From Sodalinema lacuna_A (GTDB lineage: Bacteria > Cyanobacteriota > Cyanobacteriia > Cyanobacteriales > Geitlerinemataceae), in contig FSSI02000013.1 of NCBI GenBank assembly GCA_900149785.2, forward strand, positions 43,423-107,422: a stretch of DNA of 64,000 nucleotides, in the 5' to 3' direction. The translations under genes and the position numbers were made by a program. This document shows positions 24,301 through 31,740 of this stretch, in pieces. Numbering within the stretch: position 1 is the first letter of the stretch; each line of letters begins with the position of its first letter. The notes below the pieces were generated by a model. It searched no databases and was not told where the DNA came from. It was given only the letters and a program-made list of their open reading frames with translations.

Positions 24301-24410
24301 GGGCGGTGCGTTCCGGCAAGTTTGAAAATTGGGGTCGTGGTTTCGGGGTGGCTCGATGCCGGGACGCNCCCTACCATTTTGGGAGACGCTGGGTTTCTGG
24401 GTTTGGGGGG
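24301..24410 (+). repeat. Dispersed ~110-bp repeat, copy 1
   Basis: Shares its sequence with 25028-25135 and 25823-25925. The element begins GGTGCGTTCCGGCAAG and has GCCGGGACGCACC about 45 bp later (here with an N at 24367), so its ends pair as a 13-bp imperfect stem. It ends in GAGAC..GGGTTTCTGG. It lies between the large glycosyltransferase and a RelBE-like pair. Confidence 0.85.
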
Positions 24411-24459
24411 GAAGAGTTTGCTAAGATTGGCGTGATGATTGAGGTGATGGGAGGTCATT

Positions 24460-24675
24460 ATGCAGGTTAAGAATTTGACGGTGGATGAGTTAAAGGTGTT
24501 GATTCGGGAAACGGTTGAAGAGGTGTTGTTGGATGTTTTGGCAGACCCGGATGAGGGGCAGGTGGTTCGCCCGGAGGTGATAGAAGGCTTGTTGGCCCAG
24601 CGGGCGGCCCGGGAATCTGGGGAGTCGGTGTTGTTAAGTTCTGAGGATGTGGTGCGTCGTTTGGGATTGGGGTAA
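24460..24675 (+). CDS. RelB-like antitoxin (small acidic protein before RelE)
   Basis: 71 residues, strongly acidic, beginning MQVKNLTVDELKVLIRETVEEVLLDVLADPDEG, a pattern common in cyanobacterial antitoxins that precede RelE toxins. It has no recognisable HTH or ribbon-helix-helix motif that I can see. Two bases separate its stop from the toxin ATG, so the pair is almost certainly co-translated. GAGG about 9 bp upstream could serve as ribosome binding site. Confidence 0.75.
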   Translation: MQVKNLTVDELKVLIRETVEEVLLDVLADPDEGQVVRPEVIEGLLAQRAARESGESVLLSSEDVVRRLGLG

Positions 24676-24677
24676 GG

Positions 24678-24947
24678 ATGGGTTACACGGTTCGCTATGA
24701 TCCTCAAGCTGTGAGCGATTTAGAGTCGATTCCTCGGACAATTTGTCAACGTATTGTTAAGAAAATTAACTGGATGGTAGAGAATTTTGAGGCGATTCAA
24801 CCCCTACCGTTGTCGGCGAATTTGTTAGGGTTTTATAAGCTTCGAGTGGGTGATTATCGTGTCATTTATGAGTGTGATCGCGCCCATGAGGTTGTGATCA
24901 TAGCTCGCGTTGGACATCGCCGCGATATTTATGAAAAATCAGGATAG
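24678..24947 (+). CDS. relE: RelE/ParE family toxin
   Basis: 89 residues with the RelE fold signature: YTVRYDPQAVSDLESIPRTICQRIVKKI, PLSANLLGFYKLRVGDYRVIYECDRAHEVVIIARVGHRRDIYE. The L-x-G-x-Y/W-x-L-R-x-G-x-Y-R-V-I-Y core and the final H-R-x-x-I-Y are typical of RelE ribonucleases that cut mRNA in the ribosomal A site. The spacing to the antitoxin gene supports a type II module. The gene is flanked on both sides by the dispersed repeat. Confidence 0.9.
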   Translation: MGYTVRYDPQAVSDLESIPRTICQRIVKKINWMVENFEAIQPLPLSANLLGFYKLRVGDYRVIYECDRAHEVVIIARVGHRRDIYEKSG

Positions 24948-24982
24948 GGGTTATGGGCAGATGTTTTTGGGGGTTGAGAAAC

Positions 24983-25002
24983 TCGGTGTCTTTGGAGACA
25001 CC
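24983..25002. repeat. Small hairpin element
   Basis: CGGTGTCT and AGACACCG form a perfect 8-bp stem around a 4-bp loop just after relE. The GAGACACCGGGTTTCTGG half of it recurs at the end of each copy of the ~110-bp repeat. It could act as a weak terminator for relE but lacks a T-run. Confidence 0.55.
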
Positions 25003-25027
25003 GGGTTTCTGGGTTTGGGGGTGAAGA

Positions 25028-25135
25028 GCGGTGCGTTCCGGCAAGTTTGAAAATTGGGGTCGTGGTTTCGGGCTGGCTCGATGCCGGGACGCACCCTACC
25101 ATTTTGGGAGACACCGGGTTTCTGGATTTGGGGGT
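25028..25135 (+). repeat. Dispersed ~110-bp repeat, copy 2
   Basis: Close match to copy 1 at 24301-24410, with the GGTGCGTTCCGGC...GCCGGGACGCACC end pairing intact apart from one mismatch. It fills the space between relE and the 3' end of higA, so relE and higA are separated by little more than repeats. Confidence 0.85.
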
Positions 25136-25148
25136 GAGTGGCTAGGTG

Positions 25149-25544
25149 TTAGAGGAAAACACTAGGGGGAAGGTTAAATCGTTGGCCGAGTGCCTTGGCT
25201 TGGGTTTTACTAATCCCTCGTTTGCGATTGAAGACCTCCGAGGCAATCCCCTTGGAACCAAAGATGTCTAATAAATCTTTTTGACGCAGTTGATGCGCCG
25301 CGACCAATTCGTCTAAAACATCATGGGGACTGGCGGTATTGGGCATTGGGTTTGTTTTTGTTTCATAGTCCTCAATCAACATGGCTAACAACTCTAGCAT
25401 TGAGGCTTCTTCGTCACTCAATTGAGATTCCTCAATCTCCATCAGCCGTTCTAATTGAGACAGCATTGCCTCATAGTCGGCTGGAGACTGGATGGGTCTG
25501 GGTTGAATTTGAGTGAGGAGTTGGCTATAGGTTAAGGCGGTCAT
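25149..25544 (-). CDS. higA: HigA-like antitoxin with helix-turn-helix
   Basis: 131 residues. The C-terminal half is an HTH of the XRE/HigA type: HDVLDELVAAHQLRQKDLLDIFGSKGIASEVFNRKRGISKTQAKALGQRFNLPPSVFL. The N-terminal half (YEAMLSQLERLMEIEESQLSDEEASMLELLAMLIEDYE) is the acidic region typical of HigA. It is the second gene of the pair with higB, 46 bp downstream. It would bind and neutralise HigB and repress their promoter. The frame is intact even though its toxin partner is damaged. Confidence 0.85.
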   Translation of the reverse strand: MTALTYSQLLTQIQPRPIQSPADYEAMLSQLERLMEIEESQLSDEEASMLELLAMLIEDYETKTNPMPNTASPHDVLDELVAAHQLRQKDLLDIFGSKGIASEVFNRKRGISKTQAKALGQRFNLPPSVFL

Positions 25545-25590
25545 TTTGCTGAATTTTCCTCAATCTATCAAGGTATGGATATATTGGTTA

Positions 25591-25890
25591 TTATTTTTTC
25601 CAGTTTCCCCTATCATAGTCCGCGTGGGTTAAGATGTCATTTATTTTGACGATTTTTACACGATAGTTTATCTGAGCAATAAGACGATAATTGTTCCCCT
25701 TGATGTTAAAAACCAGATACCCCTCTACATAATCGACTGATTTACTATAGGTCGTTTTAATGTCAGGTAAGTGTCTCCAGTCCGCTTGCTCGACGATTTT
25801 TCTCCAACTGTCTAATGGAGGGGGCGGTGCGTTCCGGCAAGTTGGGATATTGGGGTCGTGGTTTCGGGGTGGCTCGATGCCGGGACGCAC
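25591..25890 (-). pseudogene. higB: HigB-like toxin with N-terminus replaced by a dispersed repeat
   Basis: Residues after about 25 are a normal HigB body: LDSWRKIVEQADWRHLPDIKTTYSKSVDYV, VFNIKGNNYRLIAQINYRVKIVKINDILTHADYD. The first ~25 codons (GTG at 25890; MRPGIEPPRNHDPNIPTCRN) are read from copy 3 of the ~110-bp repeat and bear no resemblance to the usual HigB start, which has about 20 residues forming the first strand and helix. So the element inserted into, or recombined with, the 5' end and supplied a new start. The toxin is probably inactive or poorly expressed, though a chimeric protein cannot be excluded. Confidence 0.75.
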
Positions 25891-25925
25891 CCTACCATTT
25901 TGGGAGACACCGGGTTTCTGGATTG
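25823..25925 (+). repeat. Dispersed ~110-bp repeat, copy 3, inside higB
   Basis: Same end sequences and internal GGGGTCGTGGTTTCGGGGTG as copies 1 and 2, but the opening segment reads GTTGGGATATT instead of GTTTGAAAATT. The minus strand of this copy encodes the aberrant N-terminus of higB. Confidence 0.85.
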
Positions 25926-25928
25926 GGT

Positions 25929-25995
25929 GAGTTGGGAGATTGGGGTCGGGTGTTTGGGGTTGATCGATCGCCGAACAGACCCTACCATCGGGGTA
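25929..25995 (+). repeat. Diverged partial copy of the dispersed repeat
   Basis: The stretch AGTTGGGAGATTGGGGTCGG...CCGAACAGACCCTACCATCGG parallels the middle and end of copy 3, base for base in many places, but lacks the first arm. It follows copy 3 in tandem, as if one element had duplicated and decayed. Confidence 0.6.
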
Positions 25996-26012
25996 TTTAG
26001 GATTTTTGTGTC

Positions 26013-26747
26013 ATGTCTATATCACGTGAATGGGTCAAGGTTGAGAATGACGGCTTAGAGATTGATGCTTATCTGGCTCAGCCCAGTGAACCGGGAGATT
26101 ATCCGGGAATTGTGGTGTTTCAGGAGATTTTTGGCGTGAATGCTCATATCCGCGAGGTGACGGAACGGATTGCGGCTCAGGGGTATGTGGCGATCGCCCC
26201 GGCCCTCTACCAACGCCTCGAACCGGGATTCGAGGTAGGCTATAGTGACGCCGATTTAGCCAAAGGACGGGAGTACAAGGTGCAAACCAAAGCCAGCGAA
26301 CTCCTCGGTGATACCCAAGCCAGTCTGGACTATCTCAAAGGCTTACCCAACACCACAAACCAGTTTGGCTGTATCGGCTTCTGTTTTGGCGGTCATGTGG
26401 CCTATCTGGCGGCCACCCTGCCGGATATTCAGGTGACGGCCTCCTGTTACGGGGCCGGGATTGCCCAGATGTGTCCCGGTCAGGAAGTGGGGACGACCTG
26501 CGATCGCACTCCCGCCATTTCCGGCACAATATACGCCCTTTTCGGCACGGAAGACCCCCTCATCCCCTTAAACGACGTTGACACCATCGAACAGGCGTTA
26601 CAGGAGCATCACATCGACCATAAGGTCTTCCGCTATGAGGGGGCCACTCATGGCTTCCTCTGTGACCAGCGGGAGAGTTATCATCCCGAGGTCGCCGAAC
26701 AAGCCTGGGGTGAGATTTGGCAGTTGTTCAGCCAGTTGAAGGATTAA
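26013..26747 (+). CDS. Dienelactone hydrolase family protein
   Basis: 244 residues, an alpha/beta hydrolase of the carboxymethylenebutenolidase type. The nucleophile is Cys124 in GFCFGGHVAY, with Asp181 in FGTEDPLIP and His213 in EGATHGF completing the Cys-Asp-His triad. The N-terminal EIDAYLAQPSEPGDYPGIVVFQEIFGVN is the family hallmark. Members hydrolyse lactones or esters, and the natural substrate in cyanobacteria is not known. Length is normal. It begins 18 bp after the last repeat remnant, and no co-directional partner is evident within 170 bp. Confidence 0.9.
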   Translation: MSISREWVKVENDGLEIDAYLAQPSEPGDYPGIVVFQEIFGVNAHIREVTERIAAQGYVAIAPALYQRLEPGFEVGYSDADLAKGREYKVQTKASELLGDTQASLDYLKGLPNTTNQFGCIGFCFGGHVAYLAATLPDIQVTASCYGAGIAQMCPGQEVGTTCDRTPAISGTIYALFGTEDPLIPLNDVDTIEQALQEHHIDHKVFRYEGATHGFLCDQRESYHPEVAEQAWGEIWQLFSQLKD

Positions 26748-26796
26748 AAAACTTCGGTTAGTGTATCGTGGTTAGGGAGGCGGGAATCTCGCCAAA

Positions 26797-26912
26797 GCGG
26801 TGCGTTCTGGCAAGGTCTAACTTGAATGATCAATCGTAGAGGTGAAGAATGTTTCACCCCACAACGCCAGAACACCCCCTATCCCTCTTGCCTCTTGCCT
26901 TTTGCCTCTTGC
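26797..26912 (+). repeat. Repeat-rich spacer: repeat remnant, palindrome and TCTTGCC heptamers
   Basis: 26797-26814 is the first arm of the ~110-bp repeat (GCGGTGCGTTCTGGCAAG). 26836-26862 is a degenerate palindrome of the GGGGYGAAAAAT family (arms GTAGAGGTGAA and TTTCACCCCAC). 26885-26912 is a heptameric array, roughly four TCTTGCC units with one variant, typical of cyanobacterial short tandemly repeated sequences. This spacer lies immediately before the S1-like gene, so its promoter is within or upstream of repeats. Confidence 0.7.
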
Positions 26913-26925
26913 CTTCTTCATTGCT

Positions 26926-27840
26926 ATGACTGCTCAATCTCGCTCCAATCGGGACATGCCCTTTTCTATGGAGGACTTCGCCAAAGCCCTCGATGGCCAC
27001 GATACGATTCCGGAAAAGGGACAATTGGTGACCGGAAAGGTCTTTCAACATGAGGCTGATGGGGTCTATGTCGACATTGGCAGTAAGTCTCATGGCTTTT
27101 TGCCCCTTAAGGAAGTCTCGGCGGAGTTGGTGACTAATCTCGAAGAAGCCCTCCCCCTGAATGAAGAACGGGAATTTCTCGTGATTCGTGGGGCCAATGC
27201 TGAGGGACAAGTGACCCTCTCCATTCGCCAGATTGAGATTAAGGAAACGTGGGACAAATTGGCGGAATTCCAGGAAACCGGGGAGACGGTGGAGGTTGAG
27301 GTCACGGGAACCAACCGAGGTGGTGTGGTGGTGGATATTCGTGGCTTACGAGGCTTCATTCCGCGATCGCACCTCGTGGACCGCCATAACCTAGAAGCCT
27401 TAGTGGGCCAACATCTCACAGTCGCCCTGTTGGACGTCAACGCCGATGAGGATAAGTTGGTCTGTTCCCACCGCCAGGCGGCGAAAGCCAGTCGGATGCG
27501 GTATCTCGTGGCTGGGGAGTTAGTCGAGGGAACCGTCGCCAACATTAAACCCTATGGGGTGTTTGTCGAGTTGGGCGGCGTGACGGGACTGCTACATATT
27601 AAACAGATTAGTAAGGCCCGGATTCCTGATGTGGAAACCTTGTTTGAGGAAGGACAACCCCTGAAGGTGATTGTCACGGAGATTGATGAGTGGAAAAACC
27701 GCATCTCTCTGTCGATGAAAGAATTAGAAAGTTATCCCGGTGAGGTGTTGGAGAAGTTCCAAGAGGTGATGGATAACGCCGAGGAACGCTTTAGTCATCA
27801 TCGGACGCAAGAGGAGTCTCCGGAGACGAATCAAGAGTAG
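26926..27840 (+). CDS. rps1b: Ribosomal protein S1 paralog
   Basis: 304 residues with three S1 (OB-fold) domains: PEKGQLVTGKVFQHEADGVYVDIGSKSHGFLPLKEV, then ETVEVEVTGTNRGGVVVDIRGLRGFIPRSHLV, then GELVEGTVANIKPYGVFVELGGVTGLLHIKQIS. The length and three-domain layout fit the shorter cyanobacterial S1 paralog rather than the longer one. S1 binds mRNA during translation. The open frame extends upstream to 26842, but those codons are read from heptamer repeats, so the ATG at 26926 is chosen. No Shine-Dalgarno sequence precedes it. rsmI follows 43 bp downstream on the same strand. Confidence 0.88.
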   Translation: MTAQSRSNRDMPFSMEDFAKALDGHDTIPEKGQLVTGKVFQHEADGVYVDIGSKSHGFLPLKEVSAELVTNLEEALPLNEEREFLVIRGANAEGQVTLSIRQIEIKETWDKLAEFQETGETVEVEVTGTNRGGVVVDIRGLRGFIPRSHLVDRHNLEALVGQHLTVALLDVNADEDKLVCSHRQAAKASRMRYLVAGELVEGTVANIKPYGVFVELGGVTGLLHIKQISKARIPDVETLFEEGQPLKVIVTEIDEWKNRISLSMKELESYPGEVLEKFQEVMDNAEERFSHHRTQEESPETNQE

Positions 27841-27861
27841 GGGAGAATCATGATTCTCCCC
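27840..27861. repeat. Perfect 22-bp palindrome between rps1b and rsmI
   Basis: GGGGAGAATCAT followed by its complement with no loop, starting at the last base of the rps1b stop codon. It lacks a T-run, so it is not a classical terminator. It might be a protein-binding site or one of the small dispersed palindromes of this genome. Confidence 0.6.
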
Positions 27862-27882
27862 CACAGGGGGGTTGATTGGCTT

Positions 27883-28719
27883 ATGACAATGGCGGCTTTA
27901 TATCTGGTGGGAACGCCAATTGGTAATTTGCAGGACATGACCTTGCGGGCCATTCAAACCCTCAAGGTCGTGGATTTGATTGCAGCGGAGGATACCCGTC
28001 ATACGGGGAAACTGTTGCAACATTTCCAGATTGAAACCCCCCAAATTAGCTATCACCACCATAACCGCCATGAACGGTTAGGGGAATTGCTGTCTCGCCT
28101 GAAGGGGGGAACCGCGATCGCCCTCGTCACTGATGCGGGAATGCCGGGGATTTCTGATCCGGGGTATGAACTCGTCCAGGCCTGTGCGGAGGCGGGACTC
28201 GCGGTGATTCCCATTCCTGGGGTGAGTGCTTGCGTCACAGCGGTGAGTGTGGCGGGGATTGAGGGCGATCGCTTCTGTTTTGAAGGCTTCCTCCCCCTGA
28301 AAGGCAAAGAACGTCAGCAACGCCTAGAACAACTGCAAAATGAACCCCGCTTGCTGGTGTTCTATGAAGCCCCCCATCGGCTGCAACAGACCCTAGAGGA
28401 CTTACAAACCGTCCTCGGGGGCGATCGCCGAGTGACCCTGGGCCGGGAGTTAACCAAACGCTTTGAGGAGATTTGGCGGGGAACCTTGGCCGGGGCGATC
28501 GCCTATTATCAAGACCATGACCCCAAAGGCGAATATACCCTAGTCATCGGTGGCTGTTCCTCCCCCAGTCGTCAACTCTCGGAAGCCGCCTTAAAATCAG
28601 AGTTACAGGCCCTGATGCAACAAGGTCACTCGCGATCGCAGGCCAGCCGTCTCCTGGCACAATCGACCCCCTTCTCCCGTCGTGACCTCTATCAACTTGC
28701 CTTAACCGTAACCGATTAG
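27883..28719 (+). CDS. rsmI: 16S rRNA (cytidine-1402-2'-O)-methyltransferase
   Basis: 278 residues of the tetrapyrrole-methylase fold. The signature LYLVGTPIGNLQDMTLRAIQTL is followed by DLIAAEDTRHTGKLLQHF, ALVTDAGMPGISDPGYELV, IPIPGVSACVTAVSVAGI and FEGFLPLKGKERQQRLEQL, all diagnostic of RsmI. It 2'-O-methylates C1402 in the ribosomal decoding centre with S-adenosylmethionine. The start is ATG 27883 (or 27889); the earlier ATG at 27850 lies inside the palindrome and is not supported. Pairing with an S1 gene upstream is sensible for translation functions. Confidence 0.93.
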   Translation: MTMAALYLVGTPIGNLQDMTLRAIQTLKVVDLIAAEDTRHTGKLLQHFQIETPQISYHHHNRHERLGELLSRLKGGTAIALVTDAGMPGISDPGYELVQACAEAGLAVIPIPGVSACVTAVSVAGIEGDRFCFEGFLPLKGKERQQRLEQLQNEPRLLVFYEAPHRLQQTLEDLQTVLGGDRRVTLGRELTKRFEEIWRGTLAGAIAYYQDHDPKGEYTLVIGGCSSPSRQLSEAALKSELQALMQQGHSRSQASRLLAQSTPFSRRDLYQLALTVTD

Positions 28720-28742
28720 GCAACCTCTCTTGACGTAAACCC

Positions 28743-29471
28743 GTGAACAGTCCCTGGCGTTGGCTTTTAGTCCTTGTCCTCTCCCTCTCCCTGATTCTAG
28801 TCCCCTGGCTGAATCAACCGGGGGAGACGTTGATTCCCTGTGAACTGCGATCGCACATCGAAGACGAGACACACCTAAACATTGAATTTCCCCGGCCCTG
28901 TCTCGACCAAAAACTGCACCTCGATCGCTTCCTCGATCAAGCCCGACAAGACATCAACAACGACGAATTTTTTCCCTTCACCATTCGTCGAATGCGCTAC
29001 CAACTCCTCGATGAAGGTTTCCGGATTTTGGGCAATTTGGCTATTGAGTACCCGGTCATTGGACTGGTCGATTTTGAACTCTCGCAAACAGTCTTTGTCA
29101 ACCTCAATCAAGGGTCTCTCAACATGGAAGCCGGAGACACCCAAGTGCGGGTCAATGTTCCCTTTATCAACAGTAATGACCTCAGTCCTCTGTTGAACCA
29201 AATGGTCAATACTCAACTTCAGATTTTCAATCAAAAGCGGTTGCAAGACTTCCTCCAAGATACGGATCTTGACCAAAGAATGGCGGAGGAAACGGGACTA
29301 ACGGTTGAGGCCATTAACTTTCTGGTTCAAGGGATTCAAGACCAGTTCAGCGCCCAAATTACGGCGGATTCGGTGATTGTTTCGATTGAGGTGGCTGATG
29401 ATGATGAGGAAGATCCTGAGGGGAGTCCCAGTCCCGCCACAATTGGGTCTCTACAGGTCTTGTTGCGATGA
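28743..29471 (+). CDS. Hypothetical membrane-anchored or exported protein
   Basis: 242 residues from GTG 28743. Residues ~5-22 form a hydrophobic segment (WLLVLVLSLSLILVPWL), so the rest is probably outside the cytoplasmic membrane. The body is rich in beta-strand-like patterns (GFRILGNLAIEYPVIGLVDFEL, FVNLNQGSLNMEAGDTQVRVNVPFI) and ends with an acidic stretch (VADDDEEDPEGSPSP). I do not recognise the family; the strand pattern recalls lipid-binding DUF2993-type proteins, but that is a weak impression. It follows rsmI by 23 bp and may be in its operon. Confidence 0.7.
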   Translation: MNSPWRWLLVLVLSLSLILVPWLNQPGETLIPCELRSHIEDETHLNIEFPRPCLDQKLHLDRFLDQARQDINNDEFFPFTIRRMRYQLLDEGFRILGNLAIEYPVIGLVDFELSQTVFVNLNQGSLNMEAGDTQVRVNVPFINSNDLSPLLNQMVNTQLQIFNQKRLQDFLQDTDLDQRMAEETGLTVEAINFLVQGIQDQFSAQITADSVIVSIEVADDDEEDPEGSPSPATIGSLQVLLR

Positions 29472-29557
29472 TGGGATGGATGTTGCCGGTTCTCGTGCCG
29501 GACTGGGCAATCCGTTTGAGACTAGCTTATACTGTAGGGAGTCAAGTTTTATCAAAA

Positions 29558-29938
29558 ATGAGTAGAAACACATCAGAGATTCCTCTCGATCCTAAACTCT
29601 CCAAACGAGTAGAAGAGCTGTCTCAACTCAATAATTCATCGTCTTCTGAATTGATTAAACGAATTTTGTTTTTTTGCGAAAACCATCGACAAACTGTAAC
29701 CAGTATTGGTCAAGATAAAGCCATATCAGAGCCTGAAAAACAAGAGCTTATTCAGGCGTTATCAAATCCCTCAAATCAGGAGGAACTCATGGATGTATTG
29801 CTAAAGGTGGTATTATCGCGCAACTATGAAATTGCCTCCCAAAAAATCCAGGAGCAAATCGATCCAGATTTTCTAGAAAGTCTCGAAACTGAAGATGATA
29901 TCCTAGCGGCCGCTGTGGAGATGACACGACCTCGATAA
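29558..29938 (+). CDS. Hypothetical protein with possible ribbon-helix-helix-like N-terminus
   Basis: 126 residues if the ATG at 29558 is used; the longer frame from 29468 overlaps the previous gene and begins with unlikely sequence. EIPLDPKLSKRVEELSQLNNSSSSELIKRILFF resembles the short strand plus two helices of small DNA-binding proteins, but the match is not diagnostic. The rest is acidic and helical (EPEKQELIQALSNPSNQEELMDVLLKVV). TATACT at 29528-29533 could be a -10 box, without a clear -35. No family recognised. Confidence 0.6.
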   Translation: MSRNTSEIPLDPKLSKRVEELSQLNNSSSSELIKRILFFCENHRQTVTSIGQDKAISEPEKQELIQALSNPSNQEELMDVLLKVVLSRNYEIASQKIQEQIDPDFLESLETEDDILAAAVEMTRPR

Positions 29939-29974
29939 AGCCTGTTGAACTCATCGTCGTGAGGCAATTATGTT

Positions 29975-31531
29975 GTGAAACCCCTGTTTTTAAGTCTCCT
30001 TAGCGGTATCCTCATGGGTTGTACCGTCGCCCCCTGGGAATGGTGGGGCTTGGCTTGGTTCGCCCTGGCTCCCCTCTGGTGGCTGATAGGGCGACAAACC
30101 CGCCCCGCTTGGTCCTTGGGAGCAGCTTGGGGGGCGGGATTTCATGGAACCGCCATTTTTTGGATTACCGGGGTTCATCCCATGACTTGGATGGGGGTTC
30201 CTTGGTTGGCGAGTTTGGCCATTGCGATCGCCTGTTGGCTCCTCATCGCCCTCTGGGGCGCGATTTTAGTGGGACTTTGGGCCGACCTCCAGGCTTATCT
30301 CCAACAATGGAGTCGGGGCGAAAAATGTTTCGCCCCGACGTGGGGTGCGAGGATTCTCATGGGTGTGGCCAGTTGGTGTCTCTTGGAAGTGCTGTGGCGA
30401 TCGCTCCCCCTCTGGTGGTCCTCCCTCGCCTACACCCAAAGTCCCCATAATTTGCCCATCTTACACCTAGGGCAACTCTCAGGAACGACCACCATTACCG
30501 CCGTTCTAGTGGCGGTTAACGGCTGTTGGGCGGCAGCGTTTGACTCCTTTGACCTATCTCGTAAAAGAGTCCGTCTCTCGGCGATTGTGGCTGGGTTTCT
30601 GGTGCTGGGACTGGCCCAGGGACTGGGGGGCTATCTCTACAGCCGTCCCCTCAACGATCGCCCCGAACAGAGTTTGAACGTCGGACTGATTCAGGGCAAT
30701 ATCCCTAACGAGATTAAACTCTATCCCGACGGATTGCGGCAAGCCTTAGAAGGCTATACCCGAGGCTATGAGGAATTGAGCGAGGCCGGAGTCGATGGGG
30801 TGATGACCCCTGAGACGGCGTTACCGGTTTTGTGGCAAGGCGATCGCCTCCAATATAGTAATAGTCCCGCCGGCCATTTCTACCAAGCCATTCGCGATCG
30901 CGGCGTTCCCGCCTGGGTGGGAACGCTACGGGGAACTCCAAGCCACTACACCAACAGTCTTCTCAGTATCAGCCGCAACGGAGACACCCTCAGTTATTAC
31001 GACAAAGCGATTCTCGTCCCCCTCGGGGAATATATCCCCTTTGAATCGGTCTTAGGGGGATTGATTAGCCGTCTGTCTCCCCTACAAGCCCAGATGATAC
31101 CCGGGTCCGGAGACCAACTCCTAGACACCCCCTTCGGACCGGCCATTGTCAGCATTTGCTACGAATCCGCCTTTCCGCAGCATCTGCAAGCCCAGGCCCA
31201 GCGAGGAGGTGAAGTTTTCCTCAGTGCCGCCAACAACGCCCATTATGCCTCCTCAATGCCCCGCCAACATCACGCTCAGGACGTGATGCGGGCCATTGAA
31301 CTCGATCGCTGGGCCGTTCGGGCCACCAATACCGGCTATTCGGCGTTTGTGAATCCTCATGGCGAGACCCTTTGGATCTCTGAAATCAACCAGTACGCCA
31401 CCCATCAAGAGACCATTTATCGCCGCCAAAGTCGCACTCTCTATGTCCGTTGGGGAGATTGGCTAGTGTGGCTGTTGGCGATCGTTGCCATCCTCGTCAA
31501 CGCCCTCCCAGTCCTGCGTTCGGGCCGGTAG
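29975..31531 (+). CDS. lnt: Apolipoprotein N-acyltransferase
   Basis: 518 residues from GTG 29975. It has a hydrophobic N-terminal half with about six to seven membrane segments, then a nitrilase-like domain. The catalytic triad is visible as Glu280 (MTPETALP), Lys344 (YYDKAILVPLGEYIPF) and Cys395 (SICYESAFP). A final hydrophobic segment (WLVWLLAIVAILVNALPVL) anchors the C-terminus. Lnt adds the third acyl chain to lipoproteins in the cytoplasmic membrane. Around residues 113-121 (SRGEKCFAPTWG) the coding sequence contains a 28-bp palindrome that appears to be an inserted repeat; the frame stays open. Confidence 0.93.
   Translation: MKPLFLSLLSGILMGCTVAPWEWWGLAWFALAPLWWLIGRQTRPAWSLGAAWGAGFHGTAIFWITGVHPMTWMGVPWLASLAIAIACWLLIALWGAILVGLWADLQAYLQQWSRGEKCFAPTWGARILMGVASWCLLEVLWRSLPLWWSSLAYTQSPHNLPILHLGQLSGTTTITAVLVAVNGCWAAAFDSFDLSRKRVRLSAIVAGFLVLGLAQGLGGYLYSRPLNDRPEQSLNVGLIQGNIPNEIKLYPDGLRQALEGYTRGYEELSEAGVDGVMTPETALPVLWQGDRLQYSNSPAGHFYQAIRDRGVPAWVGTLRGTPSHYTNSLLSISRNGDTLSYYDKAILVPLGEYIPFESVLGGLISRLSPLQAQMIPGSGDQLLDTPFGPAIVSICYESAFPQHLQAQAQRGGEVFLSAANNAHYASSMPRQHHAQDVMRAIELDRWAVRATNTGYSAFVNPHGETLWISEINQYATHQETIYRRQSRTLYVRWGDWLVWLLAIVAILVNALPVLRSGR
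30312..30339. repeat. 28-bp palindromic element inside the lnt coding sequence
   Basis: Arms GTCGGGGCGAAAAA and TGTTTCGCCCCGAC pair almost perfectly. It is the same sequence as the intergenic palindrome at 31546-31573 except for a C/G pair in place of an A/T pair near the ends and one central change, so the stem is preserved by compensating bases. It adds about nine codons to lnt without breaking the frame. Confidence 0.75.
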
Positions 31532-31573
31532 GGGCGAAAAATTTTGTAGGGGCGAAAAATTTTTCGCCCCTAC
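31527..31573. terminator. Palindrome after lnt, possible terminator
   Basis: 31546-31573 is a perfect inverted repeat with arms GTAGGGGCGAAAAA and its complement. A half copy (GGTAGGGGCGAAAAATTTT) precedes it at 31527-31545, overlapping the lnt stop. The hairpin sits between lnt and the convergent AAA/WD40 gene and could stop transcription from either side. The A5/T5 centre gives no T-run after the stem, so factor-independent termination is uncertain. Confidence 0.5.
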
Positions 31574-31609
31574 AATCGACGGGTTGAGGTCCTAACCTGG
31601 ATTGAAACC

Positions 31610-31740
31610 AGAACACACCCGAACCCCCTATTCCCCGTTCCCTGTTCCCCGTTCCCTGTTCCCTGTTCCCTGTTCCCTGTTCCCTATTCCCTATTCCCAG
31701 AACACACCCGAACCCCCTGTTCCCTATTCCCTGTTTTCCG
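31610..31740. repeat. Short tandem heptamer array (TTCCCTG)
   Basis: About 130 bp of TTCCCTG/TTCCCTA units with interruptions (two AGAACACACCCGAACCCCC segments). Heptameric arrays of this kind are known as STRR sequences in filamentous cyanobacteria. The array runs into the 3' end of the minus-strand gene 31684-35304 and supplies its last ~15 codons. Confidence 0.85.
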
